Shown: positions 6,452-14,586 of the stretch, piece by piece
How positions within the stretch are numbered: the stretch's first letter is position 1
Layout of the letters: the number at the start of each line of letters is the position of its first letter
DNA from: an uncultured Actinomycetes bacterium
GTDB lineage: Bacteria > Actinomycetota > Actinomycetes > Nanopelagicales > Nanopelagicaceae
Assembly (NCBI GenBank): GCA_903932885.1
Contig: CAIZHT010000172.1
Location: 1-17,546, forward strand
Length of the DNA stretch: 17,546 nt
Reading direction: 5' to 3'
Notes under the pieces: model-generated
What the model was told of the DNA's origin: nothing
The model's input: the letters and a program-made list of their open reading frames with translations, nothing else
Databases searched by the model: none
Position numbers and translations under genes: made by a program

Positions 6452-7335
6452 TTATCCAAAGTATTACTGCCTGGTTCTATTTCGGAGCCTGGAGAATTTT
6501 GCGTTGGCTCCCAGAGAACTTTGTATACGCCAATGCTTATCGTCTTGCCGATATTGCAACTAAGAGAAACGGCAAAAGTGTACAAAGATTGCGCTCTAAT
6601 TTAGCCAGAACACAGAAAGATATAACAGGGCTAGATTTGGAATTACTTCTCTATAAGTCTATGAGATCGAGTGCTAGGTATTGGTGTGACACATTTCGTC
6701 TACCAGACTGGTCAATGGAGCGTATTCAAGGCACAGTCACTGCTACTAGTGAGCACTTATTACTTGATGCAATCGCATCCAATAATGGTGGTGTCGTAAC
6801 AGTTGCGCATGCAGGAAATTATGATCATGCAGCAGCCTATTTCTGTAGCAAGGGTGCTCGAATCGTTACAGTCGCGGAACGGCTAAAACCAGAGGCGCTA
6901 TTCAAGAAATTTATGTCATACAGAGAAGCTTTCGGCATGGAATCACTTCCTATTGATGGTCGCGTAATCCCAACACTTCTGCAAAGAATTCGACAGGGCG
7001 GCATAGTTGCGTTGGCTGCCGATCGGGATTTATCGCGAAGTGGAATCAATGTCACTTTCTTTGATGGCCCTGCTCGCATGCCTGCAGGTCCTGCTCTGCT
7101 TGCCATTCGTACAGGAGTCCCGCTTATCTATGCAGGAATTTCATATACCGAAGCGGGAATACATATTGATTTCGAATTGGTTCCTATTGCTATGACAGGA
7201 ACTGAAAATGAACGCGTTGCGGCTACTGTGCAAAATAGTGCGGATCTATTTGCCAAAGGCATAGCTCGCTACCCGCATGATTGGCACATGATGCAGCGCA
7301 TCTGGATTGACGGAGATTTTAGGGAACGCGAATAA
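6448..7335 (+). CDS. PatA-like phosphatidylinositol mannoside acyltransferase
   Basis: A 295-residue member of the lysophospholipid/lipid A acyltransferase family (HtrB/LpxL fold). It has the catalytic H-x4-D motif 'HAGNYD' (His121, Asp126), a second block 'AADRDLSRSG' at about 193, and the conserved 'ARMPAGPALLA' substrate-binding stretch. The N-terminus has a hydrophobic segment (about 4–20) that would hold it at the inner face of the membrane. In mycobacteria PatA adds palmitate to the mannose of PIM1/PIM2. The placement between pgsA and pimA, overlapping both (4 nt and 1 nt), supports the same job. Lipid A is not expected in this organism, so an LPS role is rejected. Confidence 0.9.
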   Translation: MIIQSITAWFYFGAWRILRWLPENFVYANAYRLADIATKRNGKSVQRLRSNLARTQKDITGLDLELLLYKSMRSSARYWCDTFRLPDWSMERIQGTVTATSEHLLLDAIASNNGGVVTVAHAGNYDHAAAYFCSKGARIVTVAERLKPEALFKKFMSYREAFGMESLPIDGRVIPTLLQRIRQGGIVALAADRDLSRSGINVTFFDGPARMPAGPALLAIRTGVPLIYAGISYTEAGIHIDFELVPIAMTGTENERVAATVQNSADLFAKGIARYPHDWHMMQRIWIDGDFRERE

Positions 7336-8519
7336 TGCTGACGAAAAAACTCAAAATTGGAATTGTCTGTCCATACAGTTGGGATACACCTGGGGGAGTA
7401 CAAGCACATATCCGAGACTTGGCAGAATTCCTTATTGCATCCGGTCACACTGTCTCAGTGCTATCACCAGCAATTGATGAAGATGCACTTCCTGAATATG
7501 TTATTAGTGCAGGCAAACCAATAGCTATTCCATACAACGGAGCTGTTGCTCGCGTTCTATTTGGTCCCATTGCATTTGCGCGTGTTCGTCAATGGATCAC
7601 ACAAGGTGATTTTGATTTATTGCATCTACACGAACCCGCGATTCCATCGCTATCGCTTCTCGCTTGTTGGGCTGCAGAAGGTCCACTTGTAGGAACTTTC
7701 CACGCTGCGGCAAAACGTCAGAAGATTATCTTTGCAATCGGTCCTATTTTGGAGCCCGCTATAGAGAAACTCAATGCCCGTATTGCAGTAAGTGAGGCTG
7801 CTCGTTCTACCTTGACGGAACATTTGGAAACCGATGCAGTTGTCATTCCTAATGGAATTTATGCAAAGAAATATGCAAAAGGAACTCCGCAGGCAAAATG
7901 GCAAGGAAATACAATTGGGTTCATTGGGCGATTTGAAGAACCACGCAAAGGTCTCGCAGTTCTACTGGAGGCGCTACCGATAATTGCGCGCTTTGCACCC
8001 GATGTTCGAGTTTTTGTGGCAGGACCAGGAGATAGCGAAGAGATAAAGAAAAGCATTGATCCACAATTACTTCCACGATTCGAATTTTTAGGGCGCATCT
8101 CCGAGGAAGAAAAAGCAGATTTCATGGCATCTGTTGCGATATATGTTGCGCCGAATACGGGTGGTGAATCTTTCGGAATTATTCTGGCAGAAGCACTTGC
8201 TGGCGGCGCAACTGTGGTCGCAAGTGATATCCCCGCTTTTGATTCACTTTTGGGTGGCGGAGAGTTTGGTGCACTCTTTGAATCTGAAAATGCAACGCAG
8301 TTAGCAAAAGTAATAATTGATTTGCTACGAGATGGTCAAAAGCGAAAAGATCTTGCACTTGCAGGCAAGGAGCACGCTCAAAATTTTGATTGGGAAGTTG
8401 TTGCACAGCAGATTTTTAGTATTTACGAGATGTCTATTGTTGGCAGTGAAGGCGTTGGCCTTGCAAAAGATCACAGATCGTGGAATCGCCTATTGACGCG
8501 AGATGGGGATGACAAGTGA
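7335..8519 (+). CDS. pimA: Phosphatidylinositol alpha-mannosyltransferase PimA
   Basis: A 394-residue GT4-family, GT-B fold glycosyltransferase that moves mannose from GDP-mannose to phosphatidylinositol on the cytoplasmic side of the membrane. The N-terminal domain begins 'KIGIVCPYSWDTPGGVQAH', closely like mycobacterial PimA, with the Gly-Gly loop at 20–21. 'PIPYNG'-like and 'LHLHEP' motifs follow. The C-terminal domain holds the EX7E donor-binding motif (Glu278 and Glu286 in 'ESFGIILAE'). Length is normal. Its ATG overlaps the previous stop by one base (TAATG), implying translational coupling with the acyltransferase. GDP-mannose could in principle draw on the cupin isomerase encoded nearby. 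Confidence 0.93.
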   Translation: MLTKKLKIGIVCPYSWDTPGGVQAHIRDLAEFLIASGHTVSVLSPAIDEDALPEYVISAGKPIAIPYNGAVARVLFGPIAFARVRQWITQGDFDLLHLHEPAIPSLSLLACWAAEGPLVGTFHAAAKRQKIIFAIGPILEPAIEKLNARIAVSEAARSTLTEHLETDAVVIPNGIYAKKYAKGTPQAKWQGNTIGFIGRFEEPRKGLAVLLEALPIIARFAPDVRVFVAGPGDSEEIKKSIDPQLLPRFEFLGRISEEEKADFMASVAIYVAPNTGGESFGIILAEALAGGATVVASDIPAFDSLLGGGEFGALFESENATQLAKVIIDLLRDGQKRKDLALAGKEHAQNFDWEVVAQQIFSIYEMSIVGSEGVGLAKDHRSWNRLLTRDGDDK

Positions 8520-9019
8520 AAACTACGCTTGCAGTACTTCTAATAATTCTTATCTTCCTTTGGTATTTGAGTTTTTCAGCAACCCGTTTGGACAGACTGC
8601 ACCATCGCGTCGAAACGAGTTGGGCAAATCTCGATGGTCTTCTTCAGCGTCGCGCAGCTATTGCATTAGAGATCGCGCATAGCGAGATTGCTGACCCTGC
8701 ATCATCATTACTACTTACCGCCGCTTCCTATCAAGCACGTGAAGCGACGATGGAATATAGGTCTCAGGCCGAGAGTGGCTTATCTGGCGCTTTGGGTTTG
8801 TTGTTAGCTGATGGGCAAAGCAATGCGAGGGCTGCAGAGAAGGCACTTCTTACCGAATTATCTGCACTCACTGACAAGATACGAATAGCCATCGCGCTCC
8901 ACGTTGATGCAGTCAATAGCACTCACAACCTTCGAAGTAGAAAAGTAATTCGTATATTTAGGCTTGCAGGTACTGCGCCTCTTCCCGTGACTTATGAATT
9001 TGAAGCAGATGTCCTTTAG
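8516..9019 (+). CDS. LemA-like single-pass membrane protein
   Basis: A 167-residue protein with one N-terminal membrane helix (about 4–22) followed by a long alpha-helical soluble domain. The segment 'RLHHRVETSWANLDGLLQRR' just after the helix is the hallmark of the LemA family, in which an N-terminal anchor leads into a helical bundle. It is somewhat shorter than usual LemA proteins (about 185–200 aa), and the typical 'RY-L-PNL' continuation is replaced by 'RRAAIALEI'. The role of LemA proteins is unknown. The start is GTG, overlapping the pimA stop by 4 nt (GTGA), so it is part of the same operon. The order of pimA followed by this protein suggests a cell-envelope link, by context only. Confidence 0.75.
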   Translation: MKTTLAVLLIILIFLWYLSFSATRLDRLHHRVETSWANLDGLLQRRAAIALEIAHSEIADPASSLLLTAASYQAREATMEYRSQAESGLSGALGLLLADGQSNARAAEKALLTELSALTDKIRIAIALHVDAVNSTHNLRSRKVIRIFRLAGTAPLPVTYEFEADVL

Positions 9020-10046
9020 AAAACTCGTTATATCAATCGTGTCTGTAGCAGTTATCGGCGCTAGTGTTTTTTATTCTCTGAAACCATCGCTTATCTCACT
9101 TGCGCAGAAGGTAAAGATAATTGAACCCGTACAAGTAAATAGCATTACTGGAGCACCAGGAATTGATGGTCCAGTCTTGGTTGTGAAAATTGATGACACT
9201 CCGCCAGCGCGTCCACAAATTGGTCTAGAGGATGCAGACATTGTCTATATCGAACAAGTTGAAGGTGGACTCACCAGATTAGCTGCAGTATTTTCATCAA
9301 AGATTCCAGATCGCATCGGTCCAGTGAGAAGTGCGAGAATTAGTGATTTAGAACTGTTGTCACAATATGGTCGAGTTGTCTTTGCCTACAGCGGTGCACA
9401 ATCAAAATTACGCCCATATATTTCTTCGGCAAATCTGCAAGATCTAGGCGCGCAGAGCCAGCCTGCAACGATTTATACAACTGACCCACTTCGAACCCCA
9501 CCAACAGCAATGGTTTTGCGTGCAGATCTACTCATGCAAAAAGTGGCGGAGAAGGGATATGAAATTGCAGTATCAAAAAATATGGGCTGGAATTTTGGCG
9601 ATGCACCAGAATCAGGAACTGCAATTGCATCTGTAGTCATGAATTGGCCAGCAAATTCTTACACTGCAACGTGGTCGGATATTGAGAAGCGATGGCTACT
9701 CAGTACTAGAAGTGGACCAAATTTTGCTGATTCAGGAAAAACACTTGGTCCGACAACTCTTGTTATTCAAAATGTGCTTATCACTCCCTCAGAGTTTTAT
9801 GACAAAGTTGGTGGAGTGACTCCATTTTCTGCAACGATTGGATCTGGCACAGGTTTTGTTTTACGTGACGGCAAGAGCTTTCAAGCGTTATGGTCAAGGC
9901 CAACAGCAGAGAGTGGAACTCAGTGGAGCACTCCCGATGGGGAAGAGATTAAGTTCGCGCCGGGTCAAATATGGATAGCACTTACCGATAAAGCGCCTAC
10001 TTTCACACTCAAATCCGAGGCGACACCTACCCCCGCGACAAAGTAG
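9009..10046 (+). CDS. DUF3048 (YerB-like) membrane-anchored extracytoplasmic protein
   Basis: A 345-residue protein with an N-terminal hydrophobic segment (about 5–24) and no lipobox cysteine, so it is probably anchored or secreted without lipidation. The DUF3048 core is recognisable: 'VVKIDDTPPARPQIGLEDAD', then 'VEGGLTRLAAVF' and 'RIGPVRSAR' (about 104–110). The second half holds 'PSEFYDKVGGVTPF', and the C-terminus ends in a Pro/Thr/Ala-rich tail ('TPTPATK'). Function is unknown. I prefer the ATG at 9009 to that at 8994 because it leaves a compact basic N-terminus; both overlap the LemA-like gene. It is the last gene of the pgsA–pimA run; after it a palindrome precedes pdxS. Confidence 0.82.
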   Translation: MSFRKLVISIVSVAVIGASVFYSLKPSLISLAQKVKIIEPVQVNSITGAPGIDGPVLVVKIDDTPPARPQIGLEDADIVYIEQVEGGLTRLAAVFSSKIPDRIGPVRSARISDLELLSQYGRVVFAYSGAQSKLRPYISSANLQDLGAQSQPATIYTTDPLRTPPTAMVLRADLLMQKVAEKGYEIAVSKNMGWNFGDAPESGTAIASVVMNWPANSYTATWSDIEKRWLLSTRSGPNFADSGKTLGPTTLVIQNVLITPSEFYDKVGGVTPFSATIGSGTGFVLRDGKSFQALWSRPTAESGTQWSTPDGEEIKFAPGQIWIALTDKAPTFTLKSEATPTPATK

Positions 10047-10057
10047 GATTGCCCTCT

Positions 10058-10073
10058 AACTCTTACAAGAGTT
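10058..10073. promoter_or_regulatory. Palindrome upstream of pdxS (possible operator)
   Basis: AACTCTT and AAGAGTT form a perfect 7-nt inverted repeat with a 2-nt centre. The repeat is framed by two copies of TCTAAC (10055–10060 and 10073–10078), 18 nt apart. TTGCCC (10049–10054) lies 18 nt before the second TCTAAC, which could be a promoter. The pdxS ribosome-binding site AAGGAG (10079–10084) follows directly, however, so a start further upstream is needed if that site is used. An operator for a PLP regulator is possible but unproven. It lacks a T-run, so it is a poor terminator. Confidence 0.4.
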
Positions 10074-10092
10074 CTAACAAGGAGTCAGTCAC

Positions 10093-10980
10093 ATGTCGCA
10101 GGTAACAGGTACAGGTCGAGTAAAGCGCGGAATGGCAGAGATGCTCAAAGGCGGCGTCATCATGGATGTCGTCAATGCCGAGCAAGCAAAGATCGCCGAA
10201 GATGCTGGCGCTGTTGCAGTCATGGCACTAGAGCGCGTACCTGCAGATATTCGCGCAGAAGGTGGCGTCGCTCGTATGTCTGATCCAGACATGATCGAAA
10301 AAATTCAAGCAGCGGTTTCTATCCCTGTTATGGCAAAAGCTCGCATCGGCCATTTTGTAGAAGCGCGTATTTTGGAAAGCCTTGGTGTTGATTACATCGA
10401 TGAGTCAGAAGTTCTCACACCTGCAGATTACGAAAACCATATTGATAAGTGGGATTTCAAAGTTCCTTTTGTTTGCGGTGCAACAAATCTCGGTGAAGCT
10501 CTACGTCGCATCAATGAAGGCGCTGCGATGATCCGTTCTAAGGGTGAAGCTGGAACAGGCGATGTTTCAAATGCAATGCAACATATGCGCAAAATTGGTG
10601 GAGAAATTCGCCGACTTTCTTCTATGCGCGAGGATGAACTCTATGTTGCTGCTAAAGAGATGCAGGCACCATTCGAATTGGTAAAAGAGGTAGCAGCAAG
10701 CGGCAAACTTCCAGTTGTTCTATTTACAGCTGGTGGGATTGCAACTCCAGCAGATGCCGCGCTGATGATGAGCATGGGTGCAGATGGAGTGTTTATTGGT
10801 TCAGGAATTTTCAAGTCAGGAAATCCAGCGCAACGCGCAGCAGCATGTGTAAAGGCAACAACATTCTTTGATGATGCAAAGGTGCTTGCTCAAGTTTCTC
10901 GTGGTCTCGGAGAAGCAATGGTCGGTATCAATGTTGCAGATCTGCCAGCACCACACCGCCTTGCTGAGCGCGGTTGGTAA
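10093..10980 (+). CDS. pdxS: Pyridoxal 5'-phosphate synthase, PdxS subunit
   Basis: A 295-residue (beta/alpha)8 synthase subunit that makes PLP from ribose 5-phosphate, glyceraldehyde 3-phosphate and ammonia. Catalytic residues are in place: Asp25 in 'GGVIMDV', Lys82 in 'MAKARIGH' and Lys150 in '[10 protein letters not shown]'. The phosphate-binding '[13 protein letters not shown]' and '[15 protein letters not shown]' loops are intact. Length is normal. A strong ribosome-binding site (AAGGAG) lies 8 nt before the ATG, unlike the leaderless-looking genes elsewhere in the window. It pairs with pdxT 9 nt downstream; twelve such pairs are expected to assemble into the 24-subunit complex known for this family. 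Confidence 0.98.
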   Translation: MSQVTGTGRVKRGMAEMLKGGVIMDVVNAEQAKIAEDAGAVAVMALERVPADIRAEGGVARMSDPDMIEKIQAAVSIPVMAKARIGHFVEARILESLGVDYIDESEVLTPADYENHIDKWDFKVPFVCGATNLGEALRRINEGAAMIRSKGEAGTGDVSNAMQHMRKIGGEIRRLSSMREDELYVAAKEMQAPFELVKEVAASGKLPVVLFTAGGIATPADAALMMSMGADGVFIGSGIFKSGNPAQRAAACVKATTFFDDAKVLAQVSRGLGEAMVGINVADLPAPHRLAERGW

Positions 10981-10989
10981 TAATTCGTA

Positions 10990-11607
10990 ATGAAGGTTGG
11001 CGTACTCGCACTCCAAGGTGATGTTCGCGAACATGTTAGTTCTCTCATTGCTTGCGGTGTAAATCCAATAACCGTACGTCGAATTGAAGAACTCAACAGC
11101 GTTGATGCCCTAGTAATTCCTGGGGGAGAATCAACAACTATTGCCCAGCTAGCAGAGCACTATGAATTGCTACAACCAATTCGTACACGCATTCGCGAAG
11201 GTATGCCGGTATATGGATCTTGTGCAGGAATGATTCTTCTAGCCGATAGAGTTTTGGATGCTGTTGATGGTCAGAAAACTTTTGGTGGATTAGATATTAC
11301 AGTTCGCCGAAATGCCTTCGGCCGCCAAGTAGATTCCTTTGAAAGCGATATTGATTTCGATGACGGAAGTAGCGAGAAGGTTCACGCGGTTTTTATACGC
11401 GCTCCCTGGGTAGAAGAAACTGGAAAAGATGTAACGGTACTTGCAACTGTGATTTCACCCGATGGTCAATCGCATCCAGTGGCAGTACGCGGAGATAATC
11501 TTTTGGCAACATCATTTCATCCTGAGCTAACGGGGGATCATCGCATCCATCGCTATTTCATAGAGGAAATTGCACGTCCCGCCCTAGTTCGGGGTGGGCA
11601 CAGATAG
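10990..11607 (+). CDS. pdxT: Pyridoxal 5'-phosphate synthase, glutaminase subunit PdxT
   Basis: A 205-residue class I glutamine amidotransferase that releases ammonia from glutamine and passes it to PdxS. The catalytic triad is complete: Cys78 in 'YGSCAGMI', and His177 and Glu179 in 'SFHPEL'. The family motif 'VIPGGESTT' is at 42–50. Length is slightly above the usual 190–200. It lies 9 nt after pdxS, with only a weak ribosome-binding site, so it is probably co-translated from the same message. Confidence 0.97.
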   Translation: MKVGVLALQGDVREHVSSLIACGVNPITVRRIEELNSVDALVIPGGESTTIAQLAEHYELLQPIRTRIREGMPVYGSCAGMILLADRVLDAVDGQKTFGGLDITVRRNAFGRQVDSFESDIDFDDGSSEKVHAVFIRAPWVEETGKDVTVLATVISPDGQSHPVAVRGDNLLATSFHPELTGDHRIHRYFIEEIARPALVRGGHR

Positions 11608-11651
11608 TTTGCGATAAAGTAAGCCCAGTTCAAAACGAGTGAGGTGTTTAC

Positions 11652-12404
11652 ATGTCAGGCCATTCCAAATGGGCTACGACCAAGCATAAAAAGGCCATTA
11701 CTGATGGTCGTCGTGCAAAGTCTTTCGCAAAGCTAATCAAGGGAATTGAAGTTGCTTCGCGCAATGGTGGCCCAGATGTAGATGGAAACCCGACGCTCTT
11801 TGATGCAATTGCAAAAGCCAAAAAAGCATCCATGCCCGCCGACAATATTTCAAGAGCAGTAAAGCGCGGAGCGGGTCTTGAATCTGGCGGAGCGGATTGG
11901 CAAACAATTATGTATGAGGGCTATGGCCCCAATGGCGTTGCAATAATGATTGAGTGTTTATCGGATAATCGAAATCGTGCAGCATCCGAAGTACGTGTAG
12001 CAGTTACTCGCAATGGTGGAAATATGGCTGATCCTGGTTCGGTTTCATACCTTTTCAATCGCAAAGGGGTCATCATTGTTTCAAAAAATGGCGGCGTAAC
12101 TGAAGACAAAGTATTGGAAGCTGTTCTTGAAGCTGGCGCTGAAGAAGTAAACGATATGGGTGAAGCGCTTGAAGTTGTGTGTGAAGCCAGTGACATAGTT
12201 GCAGTTCGCACCGCACTACAAGGCGCTGGAATTGATTATGAGTCAGCTGACTCATCATTCCTGCCATCCCTTTCAATTCCACTGGATGCAGAGGGCGCTG
12301 CAAAGGTTTTCGCACTTATCGATGCGATTGAAGAACTTGACGATGTACAAAATGTTTATAGTAATTTCGATGTATCTGATGAGGTAATGGCGAGTTTGGG
12401 ATGA
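11652..12404 (+). CDS. yebC: YebC/TACO1 family protein
   Basis: A 250-residue protein with the family start '[18 protein letters not shown]' and the usual three-domain layout. Family members were long called transcription regulators, and some are now known to help ribosomes pass proline-rich stretches; which applies here is not visible. A GAGGTG ribosome-binding site precedes the ATG. A TAAAGT box at 11615–11620 in the 44-nt gap could be the -10 of a promoter for yebC–ruvCAB. The stop overlaps the ruvC start by 4 nt (ATGA), which is the common yebC–ruvC order. Confidence 0.97.
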   Translation: MSGHSKWATTKHKKAITDGRRAKSFAKLIKGIEVASRNGGPDVDGNPTLFDAIAKAKKASMPADNISRAVKRGAGLESGGADWQTIMYEGYGPNGVAIMIECLSDNRNRAASEVRVAVTRNGGNMADPGSVSYLFNRKGVIIVSKNGGVTEDKVLEAVLEAGAEEVNDMGEALEVVCEASDIVAVRTALQGAGIDYESADSSFLPSLSIPLDAEGAAKVFALIDAIEELDDVQNVYSNFDVSDEVMASLG

Positions 12405-12940
12405 AGGTTTTGGGAGTTGACCCAGGGCTTACTCGTTGCGGTATTGGAATTGTCGAGGGATCTACTGGCAAGCAACTCTCACTCGTTGGTGTTGGAGTCA
12501 TAAAGACACCGACTGATATTGCACTAGAGATGCGACTTCTTGACCTAGATAGCCAATTGGGCGAATGGATTAATATGTATTCACCTGATGTAATCGCAAT
12601 TGAGCGAGTATTTTCTCAACACAATGTGAGCACTGTTATGGGAACTGGGCAAGCAGCAGGGGTGGCACTTCTTCTGGCAGCAAAAGCTGGGATACCGGTT
12701 GTAATGCACACTCCAAGTGAAGTCAAAGCAGCAGTTACGGGTTCAGGGCGAGCAAATAAGAAGCAAGTTGCAGATATGGTCGTTCATATTTTGAAATTAG
12801 AGAGCGCTCCTAAACCAGTTGATAGTACCGATGCTTTAGCCCTTGCTATATGTAATATCTGGCGAGGAAGTGCGAATACAAAGATTGCACATGCACTTGA
12901 AGCAGAAAAATCTCGATTACGTAAGTTGCGTGCGCGATGA
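12401..12940 (+). CDS. ruvC: Holliday junction resolvase RuvC
   Basis: A 179-residue RNase H-fold endonuclease that cuts Holliday junctions symmetrically. All four acidic metal-binding residues are present: Asp7 ('GVDPGLTR'), Glu68 ('IERVF'), Asp141 and Asp144 ('DSTDALALA'), matching the E. coli set closely in spacing. Length is typical. It overlaps yebC by 4 nt and ruvA by 4 nt (ATGA in both), so the three are translationally coupled. Confidence 0.98.
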   Translation: MKVLGVDPGLTRCGIGIVEGSTGKQLSLVGVGVIKTPTDIALEMRLLDLDSQLGEWINMYSPDVIAIERVFSQHNVSTVMGTGQAAGVALLLAAKAGIPVVMHTPSEVKAAVTGSGRANKKQVADMVVHILKLESAPKPVDSTDALALAICNIWRGSANTKIAHALEAEKSRLRKLRAR

Positions 12941-13539
12941 TTTCATTACTCAATGGAACGATTCGCGCAATAAATAGCGATCGAGTAATAATCGAAGTAC
13001 AAGGTGTTGGCTATTCAGTTCTTGTAACCGGTGCGACAAGTGCATCGCTTACTTTAGGTGCATCGGCCATTGTGCATACATCTCTGATTGTGCGCGAGGA
13101 TTCACTGACACTTTTTGGTTTTCTAGATGAAGAAAGTAAGAACACCTTTGAACTCTTGCAGACTGTTTCAGGAGTAGGCCCAAAGGTTGCCCTTTCAATT
13201 TTAGGTTCGCTCTCGATTGAAGATCTTGCTCGCGCCATTGCTCAAGAAAATGTTGGAGTAATTGAGAAAGTCCCCGGCATTGGTAAAAAAGGCGCTCAGC
13301 GCATGATTCTCGAACTCAAGGGCAAAATGACTCGTGTGGGGGCACATTCCAATCAGATGAATCACCAACCTGCTTGGCGCGAACAACTCACGAGCGCACT
13401 TGTTTCACTAGGTTTCACACCAAAAGATTCCGACAATGCAATCAGTGCTTTGGTTTCACGATTGCACAATGAAGGTATTGATCCAGCCGATGTCGCTCTG
13501 GGTGATTTACTCAAGAAAGCTCTTGCAAATGGAAAATAG
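12937..13539 (+). CDS. ruvA: Holliday junction DNA helicase RuvA
   Basis: A 200-residue junction-binding subunit. The N-terminal OB-fold begins 'MISLLNGTI'. The two helix-hairpin-helix motifs are 'TVSGVGPK' (about 76–83) and 'KVPGIGKK' (about 111–118). The C-terminal domain that contacts RuvB spans about 150–195. Acidic residues in the central pin region ('[14 protein letters not shown]') are kept. It overlaps ruvC by 4 nt and ruvB by 11 nt. Confidence 0.98.
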   Translation: MISLLNGTIRAINSDRVIIEVQGVGYSVLVTGATSASLTLGASAIVHTSLIVREDSLTLFGFLDEESKNTFELLQTVSGVGPKVALSILGSLSIEDLARAIAQENVGVIEKVPGIGKKGAQRMILELKGKMTRVGAHSNQMNHQPAWREQLTSALVSLGFTPKDSDNAISALVSRLHNEGIDPADVALGDLLKKALANGK

Positions 13540-14575
13540 CGAAGAGCGGTTAGTCGCTGCGCAGTCATTGGGAGAAGAGTCCGTTGTAGAAAATGCTCTG
13601 CGTCCTAAAAATCTCAAGGAATTCATCGGCCAAGAACGTGTGCGCGAACAAATCGATGTTCTTCTATCTGCTGCGCGCCAACGTGGGTCAAGCGCTGATC
13701 ACATTTTATTATCAGGTCCTCCTGGATTGGGTAAAACAACTCTGGCGCTCATTCTTGCAAGCGAGATGGACACTCCTATTCGTATTACGAGCGGTCCAGC
13801 GATAACACATGCAGGAGATTTAGCAGCGATTCTTTCTTCGCTCGTCGAAGGTGAAATTCTCTTTTTGGATGAAATTCATCGCTTACCAAGGCCGGCAGAA
13901 GAACTTCTCTATCTAGCAATGGAAGATTTTCGAGTCGATGTCGTTGTAGGCAAGGGACCTGGCGCAACAGCGATTCCACTACAACTCCCGCATTTCACTT
14001 TAGTTGGCGCCACAACGCGTGCTGGATTATTGCCAAGTCCGCTACGCGATCGTTTCGGTTTCACTGCGCATCTAGATTTTTATCAAGAAAGTGAGCTAGA
14101 AAGAGTATTGGTAAGAAGTGCAAATCTATTAGGTGTCACTATCGATACAAAAGCTATAAGTGAAATTGCGCGACGTTCCCGAGGAACACCTCGAATCGCA
14201 AATAGATTATTACGTCGCGTTCGAGATTACGCACAAGTTCAAGGAAGTTCATCAATTACTCTTGCCGATGCGAGACAGGCGCTGGAAATTTATGAAGTAG
14301 ATGAAATCGGTTTAGATCGACTAGATCGGGCGGTACTTATTGCTCTCATCGAGCGATTCAATGGGGGACCAGTGGGTCTATCGACACTGGCCATTGCAGT
14401 GGGCGAAGAGGTTGAGACCGTGGAATCAGTTGCTGAACCATTCCTGGTTCGCAATGGATTTATGGCTAGAACCCCAAGGGGACGCATTGCAACAGCCTTG
14501 GGCTGGAGCCATATAGGACGAACACCACCCGCGGGAATTGCGACTCTTTTCGACACGCCTGCACCTGATGCCTAG
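13529..14575 (+). CDS. ruvB: Holliday junction branch-migration ATPase RuvB
   Basis: A 348-residue AAA+ motor that drives branch migration with RuvA. Seen are Walker A 'GPPGLGKT' (63–70), Walker B 'LFLDEIH' (111–117), sensor 1 'GATTR' (160–164), the arginine-finger region 'PLRDRFG' (171–177) and the C-terminal winged helix ending 'GRIATALGW'. I start it at the ATG at 13529 inside the end of ruvA. An in-frame extension back to 13436 would add 31 residues with no family sequence. The stop codon TAG is also the first part of the TAGACT box proposed for secD. Confidence 0.98.
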   Translation: MENSEERLVAAQSLGEESVVENALRPKNLKEFIGQERVREQIDVLLSAARQRGSSADHILLSGPPGLGKTTLALILASEMDTPIRITSGPAITHAGDLAAILSSLVEGEILFLDEIHRLPRPAEELLYLAMEDFRVDVVVGKGPGATAIPLQLPHFTLVGATTRAGLLPSPLRDRFGFTAHLDFYQESELERVLVRSANLLGVTIDTKAISEIARRSRGTPRIANRLLRRVRDYAQVQGSSSITLADARQALEIYEVDEIGLDRLDRAVLIALIERFNGGPVGLSTLAIAVGEEVETVESVAEPFLVRNGFMARTPRGRIATALGWSHIGRTPPAGIATLFDTPAPDA

Positions 14576-14578
14576 ACT
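14550..14578 (+). promoter_or_regulatory. Probable internal promoter of secD
   Basis: TCGACA (14550–14555, 5 of 6 to TTGACA) and TAGACT (14573–14578) are spaced by 17 nt, at the very end of ruvB. The -10 box is 8 nt from the secD ATG, so the message would have almost no leader. No ribosome-binding site is visible before secD, which supports this. Confidence 0.5.
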
Positions 14579-14586
14579 CTCGTCCT

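Noticed and set aside
6837..7106. Antisense frame within the acyltransferase gene
   Set aside because: It lies wholly inside a gene with intact catalytic motifs and has no start signal of its own.
6448..7335. Lipid A (LPS) acyltransferase role
   Set aside because: The fold is shared, but the neighbours pgsA and pimA and the actinobacterial setting point to phosphatidylinositol mannoside acylation instead.
13436..13528. Longer start for ruvB inside ruvA
   Set aside because: The 31 extra residues are ruvA read in another frame and do not resemble any RuvB N-terminus.
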